Assembly: GCF_022539665.2 (NCBI RefSeq)
Contig: NC_081336.1
Location: forward strand, 3,984,221 to 4,048,220
DNA: 64,000 nucleotides
Direction of reading: 5' to 3'
Origin: Daphnia carinata
Lineage: Eukaryota; Arthropoda; Branchiopoda; Diplostraca; Daphniidae
The position numbers were made by a program, and so were the translations under genes. Of the stretch, positions 52,793-64,000 are shown piece by piece (the first letter of the stretch is position 1; the number at the start of each line of letters is the position of its first letter). The notes beneath the pieces were generated by a model. The model was not told the origin of the DNA. It did no database searches and saw only the letters and a list, made by a program, of their open reading frames with translations.

Positions 52793-52837
<45 letters not shown>

Positions 52838-53612
52838 GCGGGTGTTGAAAAAGAAAAAGAAAAAACAAACAAAAAATTAAAAAGGAGGTAAACATTCTCA
52901 GGGCTCTCTCGGGTTGTAGACATTCACTTGTGAATCACGTACGCGATGACGAGATTCCCGCGTCTCGTCAGCTCTCCCCCCCCCCCCTCCCAACTAAATT
53001 TTCCCATAGTTTCATTTTTGAATTTCCCGCATTTCGGCCAGCGATTTAAAAAAAAGAAAAAACAACAAATTTAGAAAAAAAATGTTCGTTTTTAAAAAAT
53101 AAAAAATAACAAAAAAAAAAAAAAAAAAGGAGGAAGAAAGTAAAAAAAAAAAAAAAAATAACAAAATAAATAAATAAAAGAAAAGAGGCGAAATCCAACA
53201 GTGCGATCTGACAGCTTATTAAGTGTATCACAGTCCGAGACGAATATGGCAATGTAGGAGGAACGTGCGATGGATCGAGCCGATGGATAAACCGATTCTG
53301 CTCAACAGTATCATCTCCTTTGGTGCCAGCCAAGAGGCGGAAAAAAAAAAAAAAAGAGAGAGAACTTGTGTGTGTGTCTACGTTAAAAACCACGCCCCAA
53401 CTCTCTTTCCTTCTCTCTCTCTCTGTCTCTCTCTCTCTCTCTCTCTCCATCTTTGCCTATTTAATATTCACCGAAAGGAGAGCGCACTAGTTTGTCTCGT
53501 TCCACACGAACCGCATATTTTTCTCTGTCCATTGCCGTTTGTGGTCAAAATATTAATAGGTCCCTCCGTATATACGAACGTTACATATATAGAGATATCG
53601 CTATTATACGTT

Positions 53613-53646
<34 letters not shown>

Positions 53647-53938
53647 AAGCCACAAAAAAAAAAAAAAAAAAAAAAGAAAGAAAAGGAAACCAATTTGAAG
53701 TCTATCAAGTTTCAATAGGGTCAACTCCGCCTATTTCATTCGGTTATTATTCTCATTTTTGATTTTTTCCCCATAAAAAAAAAGAAAAAAAAGAAAAAGA
53801 ATCCAACGTATTACTTCATCGCTCTCCGCAAAGAGTCCCCGTTCAATTGACGTCATACATTCCTCTTAATCACATCAAAAATAACAGCAAAAAAAAAAAA
53901 AGAAATGAAATAAATAAAAATAAAATCATGGGCCAGAA

Positions 53939-53970
<32 letters not shown>

Positions 53971-54929
53971 AAAAAAATCTGACGGGGGCGATCATCGGCC
54001 GCACGTGCGGTGTGCATAACGGCGCATACCGGAATATGTGAGCGGAATAACTAATTGACCGCGCCGTCCTATCTTCCGGCAAACCACAGCCCGTCATAAA
54101 GTGAATGAATTATTTATTTGATGTGTGTGTCTGTGTCTGTCTGTGTGTGTTTCTTTCTTTCTATTCTTTCCTCCCTCCCCCAAAAAATAAAAATTTCGCC
54201 TTGCAGAGAAAAGGAAAAAAAAAAAAAAAAAAAAAAAAGGAAGAGGACGAGAGGCCTGACACAGAAGGCCCGGGCCTCGAAAGTGCCGCACTACCACCGT
54301 GTGTGTTGTGTGGCAGCCCTATTTTACCTAATGACCGAGCATTAGCATCGTAAATAACACAGGACGAAAGAAATTTCTGTACCACAGACCAGCTGGATCG
54401 TCTACCGAACCAAAAATTTAAAGAGCGAAATAAAAAAAATATAAAGAAATGAAATTAAATCGAGTTTGCCCATTTGACATAAAAATAAAAATAAAAAAAA
54501 CAAAACAAAAAACAAACGGCGAATTGAAATTGGTCTGAAGAAAGAATTTAAACGTCATCATTTCTTGATGGAAGCGACAAGCCTACGATGATGATGACGA
54601 CGACTCGTATAATGATGATGATGATGACTCCATTTACGCGCGCGCATCACACATCTAACATCCTACCAAACAGCACACCTTTACGTAGAAGTATGAAGTC
54701 TACGAGAGAGGCCGCCGCTGTTACGTAAATGTCTATAGAAAACTCGGGCGCACACACAGACCGTGTCATCATCATTAAATACAATGCGGACGTGTCGACA
54801 TTTTCTTCCTCCCTCTCGCAGCCGCCCAAGTCATTGGAATATTTCAAAAAAAAAAAAAAAAAAAAAAATTTCAAACAAAAAAAGAAAAATATGTTGAATG
54901 AAAGCAAAGTCGGCCTCCTTTCTGTCTCT

Positions 54930-54972
<43 letters not shown>

Positions 54973-55094
54973 GACGTTGAGGTGAGATGCTTAACGCTAG
55001 CAAGAGAAGCCTATAGAGTTTGTACAAAGACTCGTTTTATCCGACTGTGCCAAACAAGAGTTTTTCGATCGATAGATGAGTATCTATCAGATCG

Positions 55095-55139
<45 letters not shown>

Positions 55140-57502
55140 CCAAGAACTCGAAATGCACAACAACAACGAGAAGTGGAACAATCACGTCAGCGGGAGTCGG
55201 ACAAACAGAGATTCAAACGAAACAATCGAAACAAATCAGATCGTTTTCAGACAGAGGTTTTTTTTTTTTAAATATATATATATCTTTGCTGACGTTGTCT
55301 GTGCCGCTATCGCAAAAGAATTTTCATCCTCACACAGACACACACACACACAAAAAAAATCATAAACCATAAACAAAAAAAAATAAATAAATAAATAAAT
55401 AAAATAAACAGCGGTCACGCCATCAGCAGGACTTTTAAAAGAAAAAAAAAAGGGAAGATTCTCATCGGGATGTCCAGCGCCCCGAATAAAAAAAAAAAAA
55501 AATTAAAACAATCAATAAATATAATAGACATGGCGAAAAAAAAAAAAAAAAGAAAAGAAAACTATCGGAGAGCTTGAGCAAACAAGTTGTCTCTGCCCAA
55601 ACCGAAATGACTAATGGATCTGCTAGTTGTGCATGTCGACTTTTGCTTTTGTTGTTTCCATTTTTTTTTTTTTTATTTGATTATTTCTCAGACATAAAAA
55701 AAAAAAAAAAAAAAAAAAAAATGAATACAACTTGATGTTCTTTTCATTGTTACAAATAACGACCGTTTCGAATGTTTTCTTTTGCCTTTAATTCCACAAT
55801 GTTTTTTTTTGTGTGTGTGTGTGTGTGTGTCGGGGTGTGTATGTGTGTAGCGCACACACGGCGATTCGCATAGGGGGAAACAAAAACTTGTTTTCTCGAT
55901 TTATTTCTTTTCCCCGAATTTCAAAAGAAAACGAGTGAGCCAAAAAATAAAAAATAAACTGTGTCTTTGTGTATAAAGAGAGGCCCATCATTTCCAATTC
56001 GGAATTGCTGCGCAAATAAAAAACGCAAATAAAAAAAAAAAAACAAGTCTGAAAAAATGCGAACATTGGAACGTTTAGCGCCCAACAATCGAATTCCTCG
56101 AGAAAAAAAAAAAAAAAAGGAGAGCCCAGAAAAGAAAAGATTTGAAAGTCAATCGAATACGAGAGAGCGGGAAATTCAAAAGTCTACGGCCATAAAAAAA
56201 AAAAAGAAAAAGAAAAAGAAAAAAAAAAATAATAAGTTTCCGAGAGTCGAACGGGCGATCCCGATATGGTCGCACACGACAGCGCGCCTGCACCATTTCC
56301 ATTCAAAACAAGATCAATATAAGTATTGTAATGAGACACAACCATCTCCAGCTGTTTGTTACATCAGTTGTAAGTTGTAGAGGTGCCGAGAGACGAACGA
56401 AACAGACCCAACCAACACACACACACACACAAAATATATAAGAAAAACATAAGCGTTTCTTTTTCTTCCTCTCCTTTTGGCACCGAAACGCGAGAGGGGG
56501 GCCCCGCGCTGTTCGATTTTTTTTTTTTTTTTTTTTGGGGGGGGGGGGGGGGGTTATTATTTATTATTTTTCTCCTTCAATAAGAAGAAGAAAAAAAATA
56601 AATAAATAAAACGAAACAACAAAGTATCGAAGCAAAATCGGTCAGAACAAGGCGGTAAAATAAAATGAAATGAAAAAAAAAAAAGAAAAGTCGAATCGCA
56701 GCGTAGATGCGTGATGTCCGATCGTTTCACGCGGGACAAAAGGTTTTCAAATTTTTTGACGACCCTGACAATAGAAACACGTTTCGAAATCAACACGTCG
56801 TTCCAATCGCGCATTCTTTTTCCAAAGAAAAAAAAAACAACCTCGTCTTTCTCTTTTCAACCCCCCCCCCCCAACTATGACGTCATTTAAACCTACGATC
56901 CAAACAAAGTGTCATCCGAATTGCAAAGAATTCCCCCGTTTTAAAAAATAGCCGCGGACCTCGACTACATTAAGACAAACAATGGACAGGAGGAAGGCGA
57001 TTGTGGGGGACGGTGCCAAAGAAATTGTTTCCAATATCGCAGCCGGTGCGTGCAACATTCCGAAACGAAATTCCCTATGTAATCACAGTGGGAGGAAAGA
57101 AGAAAAAAAAAAAAAAAAAAAAGGTGGAGATCAACGTGTGGATATACAAAGTAAGGCAATCATTATCCATCCATCGGGTATGGAGAGTCCAAGCTTTGAA
57201 CTTATACATTACCGACTCTTCTTCTTCTTTTTTATTTTTTTTTATTATTATTATTCTTTTTAATGTATTCAATATCAAGGGCCCTTATTTTCAGATAATG
57301 CCATTCAGGAATCTCTCTCACAAACGCAACTGACATTTTTTTTTTTTTTTTTTCGGGATTCCCTCCCCTGTGGGCCGGCCAAGGTGCTACGGTACTACGT
57401 TCGATTGTATATTTTTTTAAAAACATAGCCGGACTCACCAAAAAAAAAAAAAAAAAAAAATGGAGGGGGGTTCACTTTAAATTGATCCATTTGGGTTCTT
57501 CC

Positions 57503-57553
<51 letters not shown>

Positions 57554-58827
57554 CTTGCTTGTATGCTCACAAACTATAATTGGTAGATACGAGACACGTT
57601 TCTTTCCTAAACACAAACCCGGGAGGAAGTGGAAAAAGAATAAACGTTGCCGCTGCCAAGTGGCTCGCCAGTCTTCCCGTTTTGAATTTCTGATGATTCA
57701 TTATGCTAATCTAAATCGACTACTCTTTTTTTTCCTTTCCCCCCCCCCAACTGTATACAATAATATTTGGGCTTTTCAGTTTTTTTTTGTTTTTTTTTTT
57801 TCAAAAGCAAAAATGGTGGGGGGAGAAATTTGGAAAGGCAAAAAAAAAAAAAAAAAAAAAAAAAAGGAACTGAAGGGAAGCCTCACGCCCGCCATCACGT
57901 ATCATCCATCACTCGATCGTTCATTTCTCCCCGCTTTGCGCACGGTCCTACAACAGCAGAGGAGACGCATTCACCAAGGCGGCCTGGAGAACATCATCAC
58001 ACAGCTCTGGCCAACGCTACCGTATTATTAGTAGTATCTATACTTGATTCTTTTATTTCGACATTTTTTTTTTTTCTTAAAAAAAAAGAAAGAAAGAAAA
58101 AAAAAAGGCGATTGAAGCGCGGGAGTGGGTGCTGCGGCTTCTTAACCAGCAGTCGGAACTCTGTACATTTTTTTCTCCCCCCCTCTTTAAAATAACAAAA
58201 TAAAATCGAAAATAACAAAAAAAAAAAAAAAAAAAAAAAAAAAACAGGCCGAAATAAAAAGAAAAAGAAGAAGTTGGTAATAGCGAAAGAAAGAAACGCA
58301 TCCATCCATCATGTAAGCATTTTTTTTTTTTCTTTCGAAAAAAAAATTATGAAAAAAAATGCCACATTTATTAGACCGTTTCCCCCTTCGTTTCGTTTCG
58401 TGTCTCTCTCTCTCTCTCTCTCTCTCTGTTTTCCCCTTCCAGAAAAGAGAAATAGAAGGGCCATCATTACTTTTAATACAATTATACAATAACGTTTTGG
58501 GTATAGAGGGCACGATAAAAGCTCACACTCGATTAAGATGTTTTGAATCGTGTTTTTGCTCGTGCCGCTGCTTCTTGCCTCTCACTTTGATGATGAGGCC
58601 CCAAACCCCCCCCCCCACCCCTTTTTTGTCATGATCGACCTCACTTCCCGACCGCAAATGAACTCGTAGAAAAAGAAGAGAGACAAAAAAAAAAAAAAAA
58701 AAAAATCAAACACCTTTAAACTGTTCTACATTTTTTTTGTGTTTATGTGTGTGTGTGTGTGTGTGCTCGTTTAAAATGCTTCATCCGTTACGATGTCGAC
58801 GCCGACATCGCTTTTGCGTGCCCCCCA

Positions 58828-58889
<62 letters not shown>

Positions 58890-59514
58890 TTTTCTGAAAT
58901 TACAATCACACACTTGATGAGCCAAGCAAAACGCTTACGACCGCGATGGAGATGTAACACATAAAAAGAAAAAAAAAAATAAAGTAAATAAACGTCTTTT
59001 GTTTTTTTTTTAGTAGAGAAAAAAAAAAACATTGGGCAAACAATCGGAAAATGAAAGATCATAATTCAGTACGTTTCGAACGTAAAGCAAAGGGGGGAAA
59101 AAAAAAAAAAAAGTAAGATGTTTAGTTTTGATTCTTTGAACAAGCAACCCTGAAAATTCGATCCAAACATGCCATAATCGCCGTTTGGCGCCGACAATGG
59201 ACTTCTCTTCAAGTCCCTTTACAAACCCCACACACACACACACACAGAAAATAGCAACATATTCTATGTGAGAGAGAAGATCTAAGTCTAACGTAACGAA
59301 CCCATAACCGTTATCATAAAGATAAACGAGATGTTTGTGTTCTTTTCACGTTTTTCTTTTTTTTTTCTTTCTTTCTCTTTCGTTATTCAAAATAATAATT
59401 CCCATTTCAAAAAAAAAGAAAGAAAGAAAAAAAAAACTAAAAGGCCTGACCAGCAGCCGCCAACATTGGCAGCCGGGCAATGAACGATGGGGCTACACGA
59501 TAAGATTGTTTTTC

Positions 59515-59546
<32 letters not shown>

Positions 59547-59813
59547 CCGTTAGATTTTGGAACGGGCTGAAAAATGGGGAAAAAAAAAACTCAGCGGCCG
59601 TCCTACTGGGTGAGTACCAACATCAACAACAAACTAACAAAACAAAAGGCGAGCAATTTTTTTTTGTTTTCTTTCATCACAGATGAAGGGAACGGCCATT
59701 AAAACGCATACGAACTTGGCGTAAACAAAAATGGCCTAAAAAAAAAAAAAATTTAATGGTAGACAAAAAAAAACGCCTTGTTTGCAAGATGCAATTCCAG
59801 GCGAGTTTTGAAG

Positions 59814-59846
<33 letters not shown>

Positions 59847-60044
59847 GGGCCATGTGATAATGAATCATACAGACGGGACGGGTATGGCCGGTACTGAAAA
59901 TCAAATCGTCCGGGACATCGTGAGTGAGGACGCCTCATTTATAACACGACCGCAATTTTTTAATATCCGACACATCCCCTTTGCCACTCATTCATTATTC
60001 GACATCCAGCCCCCCCCTCCCCCCCATCCAAACCCACCCCATCC

Positions 60045-60076
<32 letters not shown>

Positions 60077-60248
60077 CGAATCAAATTGTTGATTGACTGG
60101 ACGCGTCCCGAGCGCATCCATCTAACAAAAAAAAAAAAAAAATTCCCCTCTCAACTTTTCCTCCCCCCGCTATTTTCTACTCGTTTTTTTTTTTATTATT
60201 ATCATTTTTTATGACATCATCACAGTAATAGATAGCCCGGGCGCCAGA

Positions 60249-60281
<33 letters not shown>

Positions 60282-60524
60282 ACATCGCCGCAATTTGAAC
60301 TGGGTGCGCTGGTTTTGTGTGTTGACCTTTTGCACACGGCTTGAGTTTGTGTACGCGCGTTCCATCCCTTTCGCTCCGCTGCTGTTTGTGTGCTACTCCT
60401 CATCTTGATTAGGCAATGACTGTATACCCCCCCCCCCCCCCCCCCCCCCAAAAAAATGAAAAGAGCCTTTTTGGAAAACCACTTCAATACGCCAAAGGCT
60501 TCGTCATCAACTTTAATTTCCCGA

Positions 60525-60567
<43 letters not shown>

Positions 60568-63500
60568 AATAGCAACGCAAGGAGAAAAGGGTTTTTCGTT
60601 AAAACGGCTAGGGGGGGAGGGGGGGGGGCGTAATAAAAGCAGCGCGGAGGACCACATCCGGGCAGCCCTCCGGCTCGTGTGACCTCTACGGTCAACACGC
60701 TTCGTATCAGACTCTGTGTATGGATGTGTGGTTGTGTGTGTGTGTGTGCGTGTGTGTGTGCACAATGTAATGTAGAACTGAAGAAAATGTGGGGCCCCGC
60801 TTTGGATGTGTTGTTAGGAACGAGCGTGAACAAACAGGACGCAGAACGGCAGCGTCTGGAAAGGCGGAGTCGTTGAATACGCGACACAGTTACGGACGCT
60901 TTCACACGATGAATCGATCAACGATTAGCCCTTTTTTTTTTTTTTCAAATAAAATAAAAAAATGTTACATATAGTCCTATTTTTTTATTTTATTTTATTT
61001 TTGTTTTGTTTTGTTTTGTTTGTTAACGTTCGCGGTCTTGAATGAAAATCCCGACAAAATCTCTTTTTTACGCGTTTATTCGTGCAATGCTGGAATTTTT
61101 TCATCCCGTTTTTTTTTTTTTTTTCTTATGCTACCACTGGAGCCCAACCCAACCCTTACTAGACAGTCAAACTGGAACGTGACGAATGCTCATGCATTTT
61201 TCTTTTCCTTTTTTTCTGCATAACAATGTGCACAGCCGTCTTGGAATTTTGTTTCCCCCTTTTCTTCTTTTTCTCGATCAGCTCGAATCTAAAAGTAGAC
61301 ATTTGAATTTAAATTTCGTTTTCCCCCTTTCCTCCCCGTTCGTGAAAAGAAAATGTAGGCGGTGCCACCTCGGTGAAGCCACACACACGGACCGACAGTA
61401 CAACATTTTCTATTTTTTTTTTTTTTTTTTTTTTTTTTTCGTTCTCTCTTCTCATCTTTTGTCCTTTTCCCTTTCTATTCTTTCTTTCTTTCTTGGCTCT
61501 TTTTCTTTCGGGGCTTTTCACGCAGCTGATGCGGCCAACATTTTGACAGCCAATTAACTAAAGCCTTTACGAGACTGAGTCTGAAGAAAAGGGCCATTTT
61601 GTTTCGTTTTTCTTTCTCTATTCGGGCCCTCTCTCTCTCTCTCTCTCACTTTATGAGAATCCATTTTTGATACATAACTCATCAAAACGTGTTCTGCCTC
61701 CTCGTTTTCAAAACAACAACAACAACAAAAAAAAACAGATTAATGACAGCCCCCACTTGACCCCATATATATCGATGAACGTTCTCTTTCTTTTTTTTTT
61801 CAACGTCATCCACGTAGAGGAAAAGAAAAAAAAAACCGAGTCGCAATCAAAACAAAACTACCCTACCGCTAACAGATATCCAGCAGTTCCACCCGTTGGG
61901 GGTGGAGTCACTTTGAAATTAAATCAAGAAAAAAAAAAATGAATTTAAAAAAAAAAAAAAAAAAAATTCCTGGTCGTCACAATTGAAATCGAAAATGTTC
62001 AAAATTGAAAATAAAAATTGAGCGAATGTAGGAGGATGGACATGGAGACGGATCGAATCGAAAAAGGGCGCAAAAAAAATTCGGGAGGATGCGGGAGTCG
62101 ATGGTGGGCCCCCTCCGATTGGCGGGATGCGCACGAGAGCGGCTACATCCGAGATGAAATCATTCGAGTGGCGCATTGAAAGAAGCGCAAAAAAAAAAAA
62201 AAAAAAAAGAACAAAAAGAAAGACGAGAAGAGAGGAAAAGAACAAGACAAGAAAAGATTGTTGCGATCGAATGAGAAGGAAAACTGAAAAGGGAAAGAAC
62301 AAAAGCCTTTCATCATCATCATCATCATCATCATCGATGGCGCATTTGCATATTGATGATGACGCTCTCTGCGCAGCTGCGATCGAATCACACGCTACAC
62401 TATAGAAAATAACAATAATGAGGATCTTCTTCAATCTCTATCCCCCCGCCATTCTTATTTTTTTTTTTTTTTTTCTTTTTCTATTCTCTTCTCTCCTCTT
62501 CGTTTCTACCGAACGCTGCACAAGTAACTGGGTACTATACACGATGAACTGACAATTTCATATTTCTTTTTTTTTTTTTTCCAAAAAAAAAAAAAAAAGA
62601 AGAAGAAATATTCATAATAATAATAATAATAATAATAAAACGAAAAAAAAAAAGAAAAGATCCGGTTTGGAGCCCTGCCTCCAGAAATGAATTAAGAGAC
62701 GGTCGATCACGTTCGTTTGCCCATATAGTTCCCCTCATTCGAGAGGAGTCAACCCTTTTTTTTTTTTTTTTTCTTACTCTACAGCGTATCCTCTCATCCA
62801 CCGCCCATCCATCACGGCCTCAATCACAATCACGCAAGCCAATCTCTCTCTCTCTCTCTCTCTCTCTTTTCTCTTTTTTTTTGTCTTTTTCTCAAACAAA
62901 ATTCTACCTCCCCCCCCCCCCCTTCCTCTCGCACACAGCCCACCTCTTGTTTATTATCTTACAGCGAGCGCTTGCTTACTCGGACCAACGTTTTTCCAAA
63001 CTGATTCGAACCGAAAAACAATCAAAAAATGATTCCCATTTTGCTGTTGTGATGGCAAAACGAAAATCACACACACAAACACTTTTGGGGTGTGACTGGG
63101 CTGTGTTTTTCGAGACCCTCCCGCCAAGTAGTAGTAAATAACACCACACCAACTACTAGAGCGGTGCACCGTGTAAAAGATAAGCCTCCCCTCGTCTCGA
63201 GCGTAAAAGAGCTTTGCTGTGGTCGTCGGTCGCGTCGGGATTCCCGCTAGGCCGCATGAGAAGGGCGTTTTATTTCGAATTTTCTTTCTTTCTTTTAAGA
63301 CAAAAATCATGTTTGGCTTAATCTGCGTTTAAAAAAAAAAAAAAAAAATCTATTCCTTCTGGTGTGTTTCGTTCGTTAAAAAAAAAAAAAAACAACTGGG
63401 GAAGGTGCATGTGAAAGGAGAAAGAAGAAGAAGATGAAAGAAAAAAAAGAAAGAGGCCGGCGCAAAATAAATGACTGTAATTAATCTAATTCGGACCGGA

Positions 63501-63581
63501 ATGAGATGAATGGCGGGTCACTCACCTTGGAGAAGCCGATGCTGGGCGTTGGCATCTGACCGAGGTCGTGTCGTTTGAAAA
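32973..63581 (-). CDS. dys: bHLH-PAS transcription factor of the dysfusion/NPAS4 type (PAS and C-terminal parts; bHLH outside the window)
   Basis: Nuclear transcription factor that pairs with an ARNT/Tango-type partner. Exons: 63526-63581, 44017-44106, 39658-39879, 39243-39427, 35333-35439, 35160-35251, 35026-35087, 34148-34898 and 32973-34058. All have GT-AG borders and consistent phases, giving about 883 codons. PAS-A starts in [20 protein letters not shown] and continues [19 protein letters not shown]. The bridge has [24 protein letters not shown] runs [34 protein letters not shown] and [12 protein letters not shown]. The region after PAS-B is rich in Gln/His/Ser and ends in PTSMDYPKP. Three psi-K-x-E words (IKTE, IKIE, VKEE) are present. 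[13 protein letters not shown] and [14 protein letters not shown] favour dysfusion (tracheal fusion and leg joints in Drosophila) over sim or trachealess. The basic helix-loop-helix exon(s) are not in the window. Note the 19.4 kb intron 44107-63525. Confidence 0.88.
34380..34480 (-). repeat. dys: His/Gln-rich repeat coding tract in the dysfusion-like gene
   Basis: CAT/CAC and CAG/CAA triplets alternate within exon 34148-34898, coding mixed His-Gln runs. A His run of this type is often seen in nuclear-speckle-directed regulators. Expected to be length-variable. Confidence 0.85.
34594..34640 (-). repeat. dys: Polyglutamine tract (CAA/CAG) in the dysfusion-like gene
   Basis: The minus strand codes about 15 Gln in a row with a block of CAG followed by a block of CAA codons. 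Such tracts lie in activation regions of bHLH-PAS factors. The uninterrupted CAA and CAG sub-blocks point to recent slippage. Confidence 0.9.
35485..35511. repeat. (TG)n microsatellite
   Basis: A pure TG run of about 27 nt lies in the 3.8 kb intron 35440-39242, some 45 bp from the acceptor of the PAS-B exon 35333-35439. Confidence 0.9.
37083..37140. repeat. (TAA)n microsatellite
   Basis: ATA/TAA triplets, about 55 nt, pure apart from the first few units, next to a long A run at 37059-37076. Confidence 0.9.
39880..44016 (-). other. dys: Intron of the dysfusion-like gene between the two PAS-A exons, simple-repeat-rich
   Basis: 4.1 kb between exons 44017-44106 and 39658-39879. It is filled with A/T runs, (TA)n, (CCA)n at 41245-41260 and (TAA)n at 42222-42240. 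No gene, RNA or recognisable regulatory module was identified. Confidence 0.75.
40409..40434. repeat. (GA)n microsatellite
   Basis: Pure AG/GA run following a G-rich run, in the intron 39880-44016 of the dysfusion-like gene. Confidence 0.9.
44351..44384. repeat. (CT)n microsatellite
   Basis: Pure CT run of about 34 nt followed by (TA)n. About 90 bp further a (GA)n run follows at 44473-44501, so the pair can form a hairpin. Confidence 0.9.
44473..44501. repeat. (GA)n microsatellite
   Basis: Complementary in sequence to the (CT)n run at 44351-44384 on the same strand. Confidence 0.9.
45868..45898. repeat. (CAA)n microsatellite
   Basis: About ten CAA/AAC units within the giant intron. Confidence 0.9.
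47558..47587. repeat. (CT)n microsatellite
   Basis: Pure TC run of about 30 nt in the giant intron. Confidence 0.9.
51774..51810. repeat. (CT)n microsatellite
   Basis: CT run of about 36 nt ending in GTCTCTCTCG. A (CA)n run lies 280 bp before it (51475-51494). Confidence 0.9.
55098..55136. repeat. (GA)n microsatellite
   Basis: Pure GA run of about 38 nt in the giant intron. Confidence 0.9.
58830..58888. repeat. Long (CT)n microsatellite
   Basis: About 58 nt of CT with a single-base interruption, the longest dinucleotide run in the window. A (TG)n run lies just upstream (58746-58764). Confidence 0.9.
60250..60280. repeat. (CT)n microsatellite
   Basis: Pure TC run of about 30 nt. Confidence 0.9.
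60427..60449. repeat. Poly-C tract
   Basis: About 23 consecutive C followed by an A run. With the G run near 32.1 kb it is one of the two longest G/C homopolymers here, and its length is unreliable. Confidence 0.9.
62309..62335. repeat. (ATC)n microsatellite
   Basis: About nine CAT/ATC units. Confidence 0.9.
62843..62868. repeat. (CT)n microsatellite
   Basis: Pure CT run, 0.65 kb on the intron side of the linker exon at 63526-63581. Confidence 0.9.
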
Positions 63582-64000
63582 CTACCAAGACAAAATAGGA
63601 GAAACGGAAAGAGAAAACAACAAAAAAAAAACACGAATTAATAAAGAAAAATGAGAACAACAACAACAATAACAAACGGAACAAGGTACACACACACACA
63701 CGAAGAGTTGGGGAAAACTATATATAAAAAAACAACGGCCTTTATAAACTATTTGTATACACATATCGAATGGCGAAAACGTAAAACGCGTTACACGCAT
63801 CCAACAGAACACAATAACAGGATTTGCATTTTCTTTCTTTTCTTTTTTTTTTCTTTTTTTTTTCTGGCTAATGACTCATTAGTAACAAGGATTTTTATAT
63901 AAGATACTGGCGAGTCGTTACTTTGGAAAGTGGATGGCCTAATCGCCATCAGCTGTCATCGATAAGATATCCAGCCATCAAAACGAGATGGCCAATGAGG
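63582..64000 (-). other. dys: Intron upstream of the linker exon of the dysfusion-like gene
   Basis: The acceptor TTGGTAG precedes the exon at 63581. The exon begins with two bases of a split codon, so at least one coding exon (with the bHLH region) must lie beyond 64000. No exon was seen between 63582 and the edge. Confidence 0.6.

Larger units (their letters stand above)
44107..63525 (-). other. dys: Giant 19.4 kb intron of the dysfusion-like gene
   Basis: Lies between exon 63526-63581 (linker before PAS-A) and exon 44017-44106 (start of PAS-A). Throughout it is packed with A and T homopolymers of 10-45 nt and long CT/GA runs. Most open frames are Lys- or Phe-rich readings of these runs. 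Two frames at 47924-48148 and 48355-48585 (+) are less repetitive but have no recognised domain. No tRNA, rRNA or nested protein gene was found. Confidence 0.75.

Noticed and set aside
35485-62868. CRISPR-like arrays
   Set aside because: The repeats are simple dinucleotide or homopolymer tracts without unique spacers, and the genome is eukaryotic.
36063-63000. Many Lys-, Phe- or Ser-rich open frames
   Set aside because: Translations of poly-A, poly-T and CT/GA runs. They have no start context, splice partners or domains.

Overview
The window reads as nuclear DNA of an arthropod, most likely a branchiopod crustacean of the Daphnia type. The evidence is intron-rich genes with short GT-AG introns (about 50-100 bp), insect/crustacean-like orthologues (crooked neck, dysfusion, a digestive trypsin), and a secreted tandem PAN/apple-like protein of a style I associate with Daphnia. 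Species assignment is inference. All gene models below were built by hand from open frames, splice sites, phase arithmetic and remembered family features. No database was searched.

Layout. 1-8077 is a compact minus-strand cluster of three housekeeping genes: the N-terminal part of DNA polymerase epsilon (cut by the left edge), the splicing factor crooked neck, and a zeta-class glutathione transferase (maleylacetoacetate isomerase). At 8718-9653 lies a plus-strand gene for a small secreted cysteine-rich protein. At 11532-20400 lies a plus-strand DPP6/DPP10-type dipeptidyl-peptidase-like membrane protein. It has two candidate first exons and has lost the whole catalytic triad.

20401-28830 is a gene-poor accessory stretch. 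It holds a 1.66 kb foldback element (arms about 540 bp) carrying tRNA-like modules. This sits between perfect 20-bp inverted repeats at 23501 and 28793, so it looks like a nested mobile-element complex. A four-exon gene of unknown function lies near the right end. At 29185-30847 is a complete minus-strand trypsin gene.

From about 31.7 kb to the right edge the sequence changes character and becomes dense in A/T homopolymers and CT/GA/TG/TAA microsatellites. This stretch is occupied by one minus-strand bHLH-PAS gene of the dysfusion/NPAS4 type. Its C-terminal and PAS exons lie at 32973-44106. One more exon lies at 63526-63581, after a 19.4 kb intron, and the bHLH exon(s) lie beyond the right edge.

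Main points for follow-up: two frame-breaking indels inside one exon of the polymerase epsilon exonuclease domain; the DPP pseudo-enzyme with alternative N-termini (a design known from vertebrate Kv4 auxiliary subunits); the foldback element with tRNA-like modules; the trypsinogen with Gln at the activation site; and the giant repeat-filled dysfusion intron.
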